A DNA stretch of 64,000 bases. It comes from JAMXLO01 sp037201625. Its GTDB lineage: Bacteria > Pseudomonadota > Alphaproteobacteria > Acetobacterales > Acetobacteraceae. The stretch is taken from positions 62,001-126,000 of the forward strand of contig JBBCGR010000002.1 of the NCBI GenBank assembly GCA_037201625.1. The letters are read 5' to 3'. The notes beneath the pieces were generated by a model. It had not been told where the DNA came from. It ran no database searches and was given only the letters and a program-made list of their open reading frames with translations. How positions within the stretch are numbered: position 1 is the first letter of the stretch; every line of letters starts with the position of its first letter. Shown one piece after another: positions 49,965 through 58,105 of the stretch. The translations under genes were made by a program, and so were the position numbers.

Positions 49965-50881
49965 TGCCAATCCTGTACGAGAAGCGTGACGGCGTCGCCT
50001 ACATCACGCTGAACAACCCCGCCAAGGCCAACATCCTCGACAAGCCCACGTCGGACGAGATCTCGGCCGCGTGGATCGACATGTGGGAGGATCGCGACAT
50101 CCGCTGCGCGATCCTGACCGGCGCCGGCGACCGGCATTTCTGCGGCGGCCACAACCTGGCGCCGCGCGAGAACATCACCGAGGAGGAGCGCGAGTACCTG
50201 CGGACGCAGCGCATCTTCTGGCCGCTCGCCGGCACCGTGCACGGGCAGAAGACCGGCGTCGACGGCCGCTTCGGCGACCATTATCCGCGAGTGTGGAAGC
50301 CGGTGATCGCGGCGGTGAACGGCTGGGCCGCGGGCGCCGGGTTCTACATCCTGCTGTCGTCGACCGACATCCGCATCGCCAGCGCCGAGCATGCGCGGTT
50401 CAAGTTCTCGCTGACCTCGCAGGGCTGGCTGGGGCACGGGCCGGGTGCGAGCCTGCTGATGAAGCAGGTGCGCTACGCGGACGCGATGAAGGTCCTGCTC
50501 GCCGACCTGCCGTTCGACGCGCAGGAGGCGCTGCGCATCGGCCTGGTGAACGAGGTGGTGCCGCACGCCCAGTTGCTCGAGCGGGCGGAGGCGCTGGCGC
50601 GCCACATCGTGACGCTGCCGCCGGTCGCGGTGCGCATGATGAAGGAATTCGCGGTGCGTTTCGGCGACCTGCCGACGGACCAGGCCTGGCACGTGCAGAC
50701 GCTGATGAACAACCTGCTGATCCAGGTGACGACGGATGGCGAGGAGGGGCGGCAGGCGTTCAACGCCAAGCGGCCGCCGAACTTCACCGGTGCGCTGCGC
50801 CGCCGCGGCGAGGCGTGGGAGGAACCGTCGGAGGAGGACGCCAAGCGGCTGGACGATGCCTACCGCAGCGGCGAGTTCTGA
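49964..50881 (+). CDS. Enoyl-CoA hydratase/isomerase family protein
   Basis: A 305-residue crotonase-fold protein, longer than most (about 260). It has VAYITLNNPAKANILDKPTS, the hole motif DRHFCGGHNLAPRENITEEE and KPVIAAVNGWAAGAGFYILL, then FSLTSQGWLGHGPGASLLMK and the helix VVPHAQLLERAEALARHIV. An insert around residues 68-105 and a C-terminal extension (EEPSEEDAKRLDDAY) distinguish it from its neighbour, so the pair may form a heteromer. No acyl-CoA ligase or thiolase is next to them. Substrate unknown. Confidence 0.82.
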   Translation: MPILYEKRDGVAYITLNNPAKANILDKPTSDEISAAWIDMWEDRDIRCAILTGAGDRHFCGGHNLAPRENITEEEREYLRTQRIFWPLAGTVHGQKTGVDGRFGDHYPRVWKPVIAAVNGWAAGAGFYILLSSTDIRIASAEHARFKFSLTSQGWLGHGPGASLLMKQVRYADAMKVLLADLPFDAQEALRIGLVNEVVPHAQLLERAEALARHIVTLPPVAVRMMKEFAVRFGDLPTDQAWHVQTLMNNLLIQVTTDGEEGRQAFNAKRPPNFTGALRRRGEAWEEPSEEDAKRLDDAYRSGEF

Positions 50882-51097
50882 CGCCACGCACGTCGTCGCC
50901 GTTCTCCGGTGCGGCAACGCACGCGGGTTCGCTGGTTGACACCCGGCACGTAGAGCGCCTGCCCCTCGGCCGCCGCCGAAACGTCGCGAGATCGTGAATA
51001 ATCGCGGTGGCGCCACGCGCCAGACCGCCCCGAATGGCCGTCCAACCCCGTCGATCTGATAATTTCCTGCAAGGAAGTTCTGCCATCGATAGGGGCG

Positions 51098-51763
51098 ATG
51101 CCGCTGAAGATCCTCATCGCCGATGACCACGCCCTGCTGCGCCAGGGGCTTCGCCTGCTGCTCGCCGACGCCAATCCCGAGTTCGAATTTGCCGAGGCCG
51201 AGGGGTTCGATTCGGCGCTCGATGTGCTGGCGGAGGGACATGTCGACCTGCTGCTGGTCGATCTCGGTATGCCCGGCATGGCCGGCGCCGAAAGCCTGCG
51301 CGCACTGCGTGAGGCGCACCGCGCCACCAAGGTCGCGGTCATCACCGGCTCCGACGATCGCACCACCATCCTGGAATGTCTCGGCGCCGGGGTGCACGGC
51401 TACATCCTGAAATCCTCACCGATGGAGGAGATCCAGCGCGCGATCGGCACCATCCTGGCGGGCGGGGTCTATGTCGCGCCGTCGCTGGCGCAACTCGGTG
51501 GCGATCCCGCGCCGGCCCCGAGCCTGGCGCCGGAACCGTTCCGCCAGGCCGCCGCCGAAGCGCCCGCGGAGATGCCGCGCTTCACCAGCCGCCAGCTCGA
51601 CGTGCTGCGGCTGCTGGCGGAGGGGCGGTCCACCAAGGAAATCGCGCGCGCGCTGGAACTCGGGCCGGGGACTGTAAAGATCCATCTTGCCGCGATCTTC
51701 CGCGCGCTCAATGCGCATAACCGCACCGAGGCCGTGGTGCTGGCGTCCAGGCTCAACCTGTAG
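51098..51763 (+). CDS. NarL/FixJ-type response regulator
   Basis: A 221-residue regulator with receiver (MPLKILIADDHALLRQGLRL, Asp55 in LLLVDLGMPGMAG, Lys in GYILKSSPMEEIQ) and LuxR-type helix-turn-helix (FTSRQLDVLRLLAEGRSTKE, then IARALELGPGTVKIHLAAIF). It is convergent with the hybrid kinase on the other strand, overlapping it by 11 bases; such pairs often work together. A linker of about 40 Pro/Ala residues separates the domains. Confidence 0.9.
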   Translation: MPLKILIADDHALLRQGLRLLLADANPEFEFAEAEGFDSALDVLAEGHVDLLLVDLGMPGMAGAESLRALREAHRATKVAVITGSDDRTTILECLGAGVHGYILKSSPMEEIQRAIGTILAGGVYVAPSLAQLGGDPAPAPSLAPEPFRQAAAEAPAEMPRFTSRQLDVLRLLAEGRSTKEIARALELGPGTVKIHLAAIFRALNAHNRTEAVVLASRLNL

Positions 51764-53546
51764 TCACCACGGTTTCGGCCAGCAATTCGCTGACCTTCCG
51801 GCGCAGAACGGCCGCGTCGAGCGGCTTGGTCAGCCAGGGGAAGCCGGCCCGCCGCAACTCGTCCATCGCGGTCGCGTCGGTCGCCCCGGTCACCACGACG
51901 GCCGGGATCGGATGGCCGAAGCGCGTCTGCAACTGCGCGAGCAGTTCGACGCCGTTGGCGCCCTCGCCCAGGTCGCGATCGACGATGGCGACGTCGGGCG
52001 GATCGGAGCCGAGCGCCCAGAGCGCCGCCTCGGAACTGCCGACCACGGTGATGCGCGCCCCCCAGTCGGCGATCTCCCGCGCCAGCGCCGTCCGCACCAG
52101 CGGATCATCGTCGACCAGCAGCACGCGCCTGCCGGTCATCGAGACCGTCACCTCGCCGGCGGCGGATTGCTGCGGCTGGAACCCGGCGACCAGCGGCACA
52201 TGGACGGTGAACGCGGTGCCGATGCCGACCTCGGAGTCGATCTCGATCTGCAGGTCGAGCAGCCGCGCCAGCCGGCGCACGATGGCAAGCCCCAGCCCGA
52301 GGCCGCGCTCGGCGGCGTTGGAGGTGTCGAGGCGCTGGAATTCCTCGAAGGCCCGCTCGATCTGGTCGGCCGGGATGCCTGGCCCGGTATCGCTGACCTC
52401 GATCGCGCCGATGCCGTCGCGCGCCCGGCACAGCACGGTGACCTCGCCCTTGCGCGTATAGCGGATGGCGTTGGAGATCAGGTTGCGCAGGATGCTTTCC
52501 AGCAGCACGGGATCGGTGCGCAGGACGCTGAGCGCCGGCTGGATGTCGAGGTCGAGGCCCTTCGCCGCCGCCGACGCCGCGAACGCATTGCGCAGGCGCG
52601 CGAGCACCTCTTCGGCCGGGAACTCGCGGATCACCGGGTCCACCGCGCCGGCATGCAGTTTCGAAACATCCAGCAGCGAGTTGAACATCATCTGCATCGA
52701 CTCGGCCGCCGACGCCATGTTGGCGACCAGTTTGGTCGCCTCCTCGCCGGAGACGCGGCGGCGCAACGCGCTGATGAACAGGTTCATCGCGTGCAGCGGC
52801 TGGCGCAGGTCGTGGCTGGCGGTGGCGAGGAACTGCGACTTCGCCTGGTCGGCGCTGACCGCGGCGTCGCGCGCGCTCTGCAAGGCGTCGCGCACGCTCT
52901 GCGTGGTGCGAGCGAAGAACCAGGCCAGCACGCCGGCCGCCAGCATCATCAGCAGGCCGACCATGCCGCCCACCACGGCGACGCCGATCGCGAGGTTCTG
53001 CTGCTGGCGCCGCTGGTCGAGGCGCTCGTTGAGCCGTCGCTCCTCATCAGAAACGATCATCGCGATGGTGTCGCGCAGCGTGGCCGTGGCGGCCGCCGCC
53101 GCACCGGTGCGGACCACGGCGAGCGCCTCGGCGGGGCGCCCGGCCCGCTGCAACTCGACCGCCTGCGACAGGTCGCGCAGCCGGCCGGCAAGCTGGCGGG
53201 CGATCTGTTCCAGGCGGTACAGTTCGACGCCGTCGCCGAGACGGTCCGACAGCACCTCGCGCAGGTGGCGTACGGTCTGCTCGACGGCGGCCGGAGCATC
53301 GGTGAGCGGCGTGAGCGACTGCGGATCGCCGGTCAGCAGGTACAGGCGCTGTCCGGATTCGGCATCGGCCACCCGCTCGCGCAACGAACGCAGGTCGGCG
53401 ATGATCATCTCGCGGTGGCGGATGGCATCGTCGCCCGCCCGCTGCTGCAGGCCGCTTTCGACGACGTAGTAGACCAGGGCACCGCCCAGCAGGGACAATG
53501 CGCCGACCGCGAGCACCGCAGGGATGCGCAGGGATTCAGAGCGCAT
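51753..53546 (-). CDS. Membrane hybrid histidine kinase with CHASE3-like sensor
   Basis: A 597-residue kinase. Two membrane helices (about 8-28 and 188-212) flank a helical periplasmic CHASE3-like domain (VADAESGQRLYLLTGDPQSL is the hallmark). The transmitter has His245 in TASHDLRQPLHAMNLFIS and ATPase boxes (LISNAIRYTRKGEVTVL, GLGLGLAIVRRLARLL). The C-terminal receiver has Asp523 in VAIVDRDLGEGANG. The HDLRQPLHA type H-box marks the group that pairs with NarL-like regulators such as the convergent neighbour. ATG 53546 is used; GTG 53552 is also possible. Confidence 0.9.
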   Translation of the reverse strand: MRSESLRIPAVLAVGALSLLGGALVYYVVESGLQQRAGDDAIRHREMIIADLRSLRERVADAESGQRLYLLTGDPQSLTPLTDAPAAVEQTVRHLREVLSDRLGDGVELYRLEQIARQLAGRLRDLSQAVELQRAGRPAEALAVVRTGAAAAATATLRDTIAMIVSDEERRLNERLDQRRQQQNLAIGVAVVGGMVGLLMMLAAGVLAWFFARTTQSVRDALQSARDAAVSADQAKSQFLATASHDLRQPLHAMNLFISALRRRVSGEEATKLVANMASAAESMQMMFNSLLDVSKLHAGAVDPVIREFPAEEVLARLRNAFAASAAAKGLDLDIQPALSVLRTDPVLLESILRNLISNAIRYTRKGEVTVLCRARDGIGAIEVSDTGPGIPADQIERAFEEFQRLDTSNAAERGLGLGLAIVRRLARLLDLQIEIDSEVGIGTAFTVHVPLVAGFQPQQSAAGEVTVSMTGRRVLLVDDDPLVRTALAREIADWGARITVVGSSEAALWALGSDPPDVAIVDRDLGEGANGVELLAQLQTRFGHPIPAVVVTGATDATAMDELRRAGFPWLTKPLDAAVLRRKVSELLAETVVTTG

Positions 53547-53584
53547 TGACACGTCTCGAACCTCAGCGACGGGATGGCTGAGAT

Positions 53585-53630
53585 GCTAGAGCATGTCCGC
53601 GCCTGAAAGAACCAGCGAATATGCTCTAGC
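53585..53630. repeat. 10-bp inverted repeat in the kinase upstream region
   Basis: GCTAGAGCAT at 53585-53594 and its complement ATGCTCTAGC at 53621-53630 are separated by 26 bases. The site lies about 40 bases upstream of the CHASE3 kinase start. It and the adjoining CTCTTTGTATTATCGCG resemble a dispersed intergenic repeat of alphaproteobacteria rather than a gene-specific operator. Confidence 0.5.
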
Positions 53631-53715
53631 TCTTTGTATTATCGCGCGATTCACGCTTATCGCGAGTCCGTCGGAAGCGCTCGCGCCCCAGGACGGCGTA
53701 ATGGTCCCGACCGCA

Positions 53716-54108
53716 TCAGTTCTGCAAGGCGATGGCAGAGACGAGCCAGTCGCGCAGGGCCTCGGGATCGACCGGCTTGGCGAGGAAGGCGAAGCCGTAC
53801 GCCGCCGCCTCCGCACCCGACTGGCGGCCCAGGCTGGCCGACATCACCATGGTCGGGATCCGCCGCCGTGCACCGGCCGCGACCGCCAGCGCCACATCGG
53901 CCCCGGTCTCGCTGCCGCCGAGATTGAAGTCCGCGATGATCGCCGCGACATCGTCGGGGTCATCCATCAGCGCCCGGCGGATCGTCTCGCGCGAGGTGCC
54001 GGCGACGACGCGATAGCCCCAGTCCCGCAGCAGCATTTCCTGACCGAACAGTACCAGCGGATCATCCTCGATCAGGACCACCCGCGGCGTCGGCGCGACG
54101 CTGCCCAT
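53716..54108 (-). CDS. Single-domain response regulator
   Basis: A receiver-only protein of about 130 residues: VVLIEDDPLVLFGQEMLLRD, phospho-acceptor Asp in AAIIADFNLGGSETG, Thr/Ser in PTMVMSAS and Lys in AFLAKPVDPEAL. The start is set at ATG 54108, because GGAGG sits nine bases upstream; at the alternative ATG 54117 the same GGAGG would touch the codon. It lacks an output domain, so it acts by protein contact or in a phosphorelay. Its neighbours include a hybrid kinase on the same strand. Confidence 0.85.
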   Translation of the reverse strand: MGSVAPTPRVVLIEDDPLVLFGQEMLLRDWGYRVVAGTSRETIRRALMDDPDDVAAIIADFNLGGSETGADVALAVAAGARRRIPTMVMSASLGRQSGAEAAAYGFAFLAKPVDPEALRDWLVSAIALQN

Positions 54109-54362
54109 ATCCGCCATCCTCCAATCCTTCTCGGAATCCCGGTGCTTGCTGCGGTGAAGATGTGCCCACCGCCGGAGGGGCGCCAGCCGTCGCGGCGGTC
54201 TAGACCGCATGTCCGAAGCAGCCCGCCGGCAGCGCGAACCGGCCACCGCTTCGACCGCATGGCCTAGGCTCTCCAGGCAGTTCCGCATGGCCGAATAGCC
54301 TGAACGATCGGCGGGACGGCATGATGGCGCTGCGGACCGACGCGTCCGAAGGAGGCTACCGG

Positions 54363-54797
54363 ATGAGGCAGGACAGGCGCGGTTTGGGTCGGATCGTCGG
54401 GCGGTTCCGGTCGCAGGGACGCGAGCGGCGGCGGCTGGTGGCGGCGACCGCCCTGGCACGGCGCGACCTCGCCGATCTGGCCGCCGGGGCAGAGGCGTTG
54501 CCCGGCAAGTGGCGCATCGAGACCGACGATGCGGATACCTCGAGCGCGATGCGCGCCTGGCTGCGCCCGATGGGCGATCCGGCAGCGCCCGCCTTCGGAT
54601 TTGCCCGGGGCGACGGATTCATCCTGGTGCACATGAGCCGCGGCGACACGCACGGCGAGAGCGGTGCGCCGGCATCGGGTGCGCCGGCGTCGGGCAGGCA
54701 GGCGTCCGGCACGCTGGTGTTCGGTGCCTTCGCCTCGGTGGTCGCCGCGTTCGACGCGATCCACAACGATATCGTGGAAAACTGCGGACTCGCCTGA
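54363..54797 (+). CDS. Hypothetical protein
   Basis: A 144-residue protein. ATG 54363 (MRQDRRGLGRIVGRFRSQG) has AAGGAGG seven bases upstream and is preferred to ATG 54321. The N-terminus is strongly basic. The middle has FGFARGDGFILVHMSRGDTH, followed by a Gly/Ala/Ser repeat (GAPASGAPASGRQASG) and a final helix VVAAFDAIHNDIVENCGLA. I do not recognise a family. It is convergent with the MarR-GNAT gene. Confidence 0.6.
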   Translation: MRQDRRGLGRIVGRFRSQGRERRRLVAATALARRDLADLAAGAEALPGKWRIETDDADTSSAMRAWLRPMGDPAAPAFGFARGDGFILVHMSRGDTHGESGAPASGAPASGRQASGTLVFGAFASVVAAFDAIHNDIVENCGLA

Positions 54798-54808
54798 CCG
54801 GCGGGGGC

Positions 54809-55732
54809 TCAGCGCAGCGCAAGCTCCCAGTCCTCGCCGATCATCGGCGGTCCGAAATGACTGTGCGGCGCGCTGCCGGTCAGGCGGAATCCCGCCTGCT
54901 GATAGATGGCGCGCGCCGCGGTCAGGACCTCGTTCGTCCATAGCGTGATGCTGCGGTAGCCCGTCTCGCGGGCAAAGCCGATGCACTCGCTGACCAGCCG
55001 CCGTCCGATGCCGAGACCACGGGCGGCGGGCTCCACCAGCAGCAGCCGAAGCTGCGCCACATCGTCGGTCTTCCGCATGAGGATCACCGAGCCCAGGTTG
55101 GCGCCGTCACGCTCGGCGATCCAGCAGCGCTCCCGCGCCGGATCGTGGCTGGCGAGGAAGTCGCCGGCCACGCGCGCGACCAGCGCCTCGAAGCGCGCGT
55201 CGAAGCCGTATTCCTGCGCGTACAGCGCACCGTGCCGCGCCACCACCCAGCCGATGTCGCCAGGGCGATGCGGACGCATCAGCCAGGGCGCCGGGCGCGC
55301 GCCGCCGAGCAGCGTCTCGATACAGGCCATGGCGCCGACCAGCGACACCTGTGCCGCCGCCGGCAGCGCGTCCAGCAACCGCGCGACCTCATCGCGGGAG
55401 CGCGCGTCGAGCGGCGCGAAGGCAAGCCGGCCCGCGTCGGTGAGCGACAGCAGGTTCAGCCGGCGGTCGGCGAAGGACGGCGCGCGCTCGAGCAGGCCGT
55501 CGCGCTCGAAGCGTTGCAGGATGCGGCTGAGATAGCCGGCGTCGAGGTCCAGGTCGCGGCCGAGCGTCGTGGCGGTGACGCCGCTGCGGTGGTCGAGTTC
55601 GTACAGCACGCGCGCCTCGGTGAGCGAGAAGCGGCTCTGCAGCAGCCCCTCGTGCAGGGCACCGATGACGCGGGTGTAGAACCGGCTGAAACGCCGGACG
55701 GAGGCGACGCGGTCGGCCAGTGCGGGGTCCAT
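54809..55732 (-). CDS. MarR-type regulator fused to GNAT acetyltransferase
   Basis: A 307-residue two-domain protein. Residues 1-140 form a winged-helix MarR domain (LLQSRFSLTEARVLYELDHR, TATTLGRDLDLDAGYLSRIL, RFERDGLLERAPSFADRRL). Residues about 150-307 form a GNAT acetyltransferase with the acetyl-CoA motif LLLVEPAARGLGIGRRLVSE and the C-terminal AARAIYQQAGFRLTG. Such fusions are common, but their acetyl acceptors are mostly unknown. A 15-bp palindrome 23 bases upstream of its start suggests autoregulation. Confidence 0.9.
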   Translation of the reverse strand: MDPALADRVASVRRFSRFYTRVIGALHEGLLQSRFSLTEARVLYELDHRSGVTATTLGRDLDLDAGYLSRILQRFERDGLLERAPSFADRRLNLLSLTDAGRLAFAPLDARSRDEVARLLDALPAAAQVSLVGAMACIETLLGGARPAPWLMRPHRPGDIGWVVARHGALYAQEYGFDARFEALVARVAGDFLASHDPARERCWIAERDGANLGSVILMRKTDDVAQLRLLLVEPAARGLGIGRRLVSECIGFARETGYRSITLWTNEVLTAARAIYQQAGFRLTGSAPHSHFGPPMIGEDWELALR

Positions 55733-55754
55733 GCGGTGAGGCTACCCACAGACA

Positions 55755-55769
55755 GTTGACGTGGTCAAC
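55755..55769. promoter_or_regulatory. Candidate MarR operator palindrome
   Basis: GTTGAC, three bases, GTCAAC form a perfect 6-bp palindrome, 23 bases upstream of the MarR-GNAT start. TTGAC-n3-GTCAA is the kind of site MarR proteins bind. Confidence 0.5.
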
Positions 55770-55955
55770 GATCTGGTTGCCCTAACCTGATTCCCCCAAA
55801 TTGGAGTCACGGCGATGCCGGTTCGTCAATGCCATGTGATGAATGGCAAGCGGCGCGGGCCCAATTGGCGCCGCATTTGCTGCCATTCTTTAGCAACAGC
55901 CGAAATCAAGCTGGAGATCGGTCCCAATCCATAATTGGTCGACGGAGGTCTATCC

Positions 55956-56315
55956 ATGTTGGCTCGACGCATTCATTTGGCTCTTCCTGCCCTATTGCTG
56001 AGCGCGAGCGCCGTGCCCGCCCTGGCGCAGTCGGTTCAGATCATCACGCCGGCCCCTGCGCCGGCGCAGGCGGTGATCATCGCCCCGAACGCACCGCCCC
56101 CGCCCCGGGTGGAGACCATCCCACCGCCGCCGTCCGTGGAGGCACGCGTCATGTACTGGCGTCCCGGCCATTGGGCCTGGGACGGCGTGAACTGGAACTG
56201 GGCGCCGGGCCAGTACGTCCAGCGGCCGACGCCGCAGGCGGTGTGGGAGCCCGGCCACTGGGCGCAGCAGCCGACCGGCGGCTACGTCTGGGTCGACGGC
56301 CGCTGGCAGGGCTGA
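55956..56315 (+). CDS. Exported WxPGxW-repeat protein
   Basis: A 119-residue protein with a signal peptide (MLARRIHLALPALLLSASAV, cut after ALA). A Pro-rich stretch (PPPPRVETIPPPPSVEAR) is followed by WxPGxW/Y-type repeats: YWRPGHWAWDGVNWNWAPGQ, then WEPGHWAQQPTGG. These repeats occur in envelope proteins of unknown function. ATG 55956 has GGAGG eight bases upstream. It is followed after four bases by a related lipoprotein gene. Confidence 0.8.
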   Translation: MLARRIHLALPALLLSASAVPALAQSVQIITPAPAPAQAVIIAPNAPPPPRVETIPPPPSVEARVMYWRPGHWAWDGVNWNWAPGQYVQRPTPQAVWEPGHWAQQPTGGYVWVDGRWQG

Positions 56316-56319
56316 CCCG

Positions 56320-56691
56320 ATGCTCGCCCCCTCCCCCCTCGCGGTCGTGGCGCTGGCGGCGCTCGGCCTCGCCGCATGCGCCCGCTCGGAGCCGCCGCGC
56401 GAGACGCGGCTGATCATCCAGCAGCAGCCGGCGCCGATCGCCACGGCGGTGATGGCGCCTGGCGCACCGCCGCCGCCGCAATCCGAACTGGTGCCGCCGC
56501 CGCCGCAGGGCGCCGGTCCCGTGGTGTGGCAGCCGGGTCACTGGATGTTCACTGGCGTCGGCAGTTCGCCCTGGTCCTGGCAGCCGGGCCAGTATGTGCC
56601 GCCGCCGATCGGGCAGACGACCTGGGTGCCGGGCCGCTGGTCGCAACAGCCGACCGGCGCCTGGTCGTGGATCGAAGGCCACTGGGCCTGA
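56320..56691 (+). CDS. Lipoprotein with WxPGxW repeats
   Basis: A 123-residue lipoprotein: signal sequence with lipobox LAAC at residues 17-20 (GLAACARSEPPRETR), a Pro-rich linker (APGAPPPPQSELVPPPPQ) and repeats VVWQPGHWMFTGVG, WSWQPGQYVPPP, WVPGRWSQQPTG and WIEGHWA. It shares the repeat type and layout with the upstream protein but is lipid-anchored, so the pair looks like a tandem duplication with different anchoring. Start ATG 56320. Confidence 0.8.
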   Translation: MLAPSPLAVVALAALGLAACARSEPPRETRLIIQQQPAPIATAVMAPGAPPPPQSELVPPPPQGAGPVVWQPGHWMFTGVGSSPWSWQPGQYVPPPIGQTTWVPGRWSQQPTGAWSWIEGHWA

Positions 56692-56842
56692 CGTGGTGCG
56701 GACGGGGCGATCGCCTGATGGCGTGATCCCCTGGTCGCCCCCGGACCCGGCGCCCCTGACCGAGCCCCTCGGTTGTCAGCGCGCGCGGGCGGTGTTCAGA
56801 TGACCGCCTGGCGTTGCTGGCAATCGATACCGGGGTCCGTCC

Positions 56843-58105
56843 ATGAAACTGCTGTGGTTCCATCTGATGCCGTACACCGAACTGCCGGAGGATTTCCGGC
56901 AGAAGCACCCCTCGGTGTGGGTCGACATCCATTCGTCGCTGTTCGACCCGAAGCGCGCCCACCTGATGTACAACGACTTCCTCGACGAGATGGAATACGC
57001 CGCCGATTGCGGCTTCGACGCGGTGTGCTGCAACGAGCATCACTCCAACGGCTATGGCCTGATGCCGTCGCCCAACCTGATCGCCTCCGCCATCTCGCGC
57101 CGCACGCGCGATACCGCGATCTGCGTGATGGGCAATTCGCTGGCGCTGTACAACCCGCCGACTCGCGTCGCCGAAGAGTTCGCGATGATCGACGTGATCT
57201 CGGGCGGGCGGCTGATCGCCGGCTTCCCGGTCGGCACGCCGATGGACACCTGCTACTGCTACGGCCAGAACCCGTCCTTGCTGCGCGAGCGCTATCTCGA
57301 GGCGCATGACCTGGTGATGCGCGCCTGGCAGGATCCCGAGACCTTCGCGTTCAACGGCCGCTTCAACCAGCAGCGCTACGTGAACATCTGGCCGCGCCCG
57401 GTGCAGCGGCCGCATCCGCCGATCTGGATTCCGGGCGGCGGGTCGATCGAGACCTGGCAGTGGTGCGCGCGGATGGATTACGTCTACGCCTACCTGTCCT
57501 ATTTCGGCTACAAGGACGGCCGCGCGACGATGGACGGGTTCTGGGCCGAGATGGCGCGGCTGGGCAAGGACCGCAATCCGTACCGCGCCGGCTTCCTGCA
57601 ATTCGTCGGTGTCGCCGAATCGCGCGAGAAGGCGATGGAGCTGTATCGCGAGCCGGCCGAGTATTTCTATGGCCGCTGCCTCTACACCGATGCGCGCTGG
57701 GCCACGCCGCCGGGCTATGTGACCGAGCCCACGCAGCGTGCCGGGTTGCAGAGCCAGGTGGGACGCGCCGCATCGCTCGCCGCGCGGGCCGATGCGCGCA
57801 ACGCCACGCAGATGGAGGACATCGTCGAGCGCGGCTACGTGATCATCGGCTCGCCGGACGAAGTGGTGGAACAGCTTGTCGAGGTCGCGACCACGCTGAA
57901 TGTCGGGCACCTGATGTTGCTGCTGCAATACGGCAACATGAACAAGGAACTGACCAAGTACAACACGAAGCTGTTCGCCGATGCGGTGATGCCGAAGCTG
58001 AAGCCGCTGTTCGACGAATGGCAGGACCATTGGTGGCCGCAGCCGATGGATGCGGCGCAGCGCGCGAACGTGCCGGCCTTCGTGCCCGGGCTGGCGGCGG
58101 AGTGA
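56843..58105 (+). CDS. LLM-class flavin-dependent oxidoreductase
   Basis: A 420-residue luciferase-like monooxygenase: MKLLWFHLMPYTELPEDFRQ at the start, AADCGFDAVCCNEHHSNGYG, NPPTRVAEEFAMIDVISGGR and LIAGFPVGTP (flavin phosphate region), then NIWPRPVQRPHPPIWIPGGG. These match the larger LLM enzymes. They use reduced flavin supplied by a separate reductase. It ends in a GTGA overlap with a second LLM gene, so the two are coupled. Confidence 0.85.
   Translation: MKLLWFHLMPYTELPEDFRQKHPSVWVDIHSSLFDPKRAHLMYNDFLDEMEYAADCGFDAVCCNEHHSNGYGLMPSPNLIASAISRRTRDTAICVMGNSLALYNPPTRVAEEFAMIDVISGGRLIAGFPVGTPMDTCYCYGQNPSLLRERYLEAHDLVMRAWQDPETFAFNGRFNQQRYVNIWPRPVQRPHPPIWIPGGGSIETWQWCARMDYVYAYLSYFGYKDGRATMDGFWAEMARLGKDRNPYRAGFLQFVGVAESREKAMELYREPAEYFYGRCLYTDARWATPPGYVTEPTQRAGLQSQVGRAASLAARADARNATQMEDIVERGYVIIGSPDEVVEQLVEVATTLNVGHLMLLLQYGNMNKELTKYNTKLFADAVMPKLKPLFDEWQDHWWPQPMDAAQRANVPAFVPGLAAE

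Noticed and set aside
51687..53549. 620-codon plus-strand frame opposite the CHASE3 kinase
   Set aside because: Composition is antisense-like (Arg, His, Asp, Gly) and the minus strand encodes a complete hybrid kinase.
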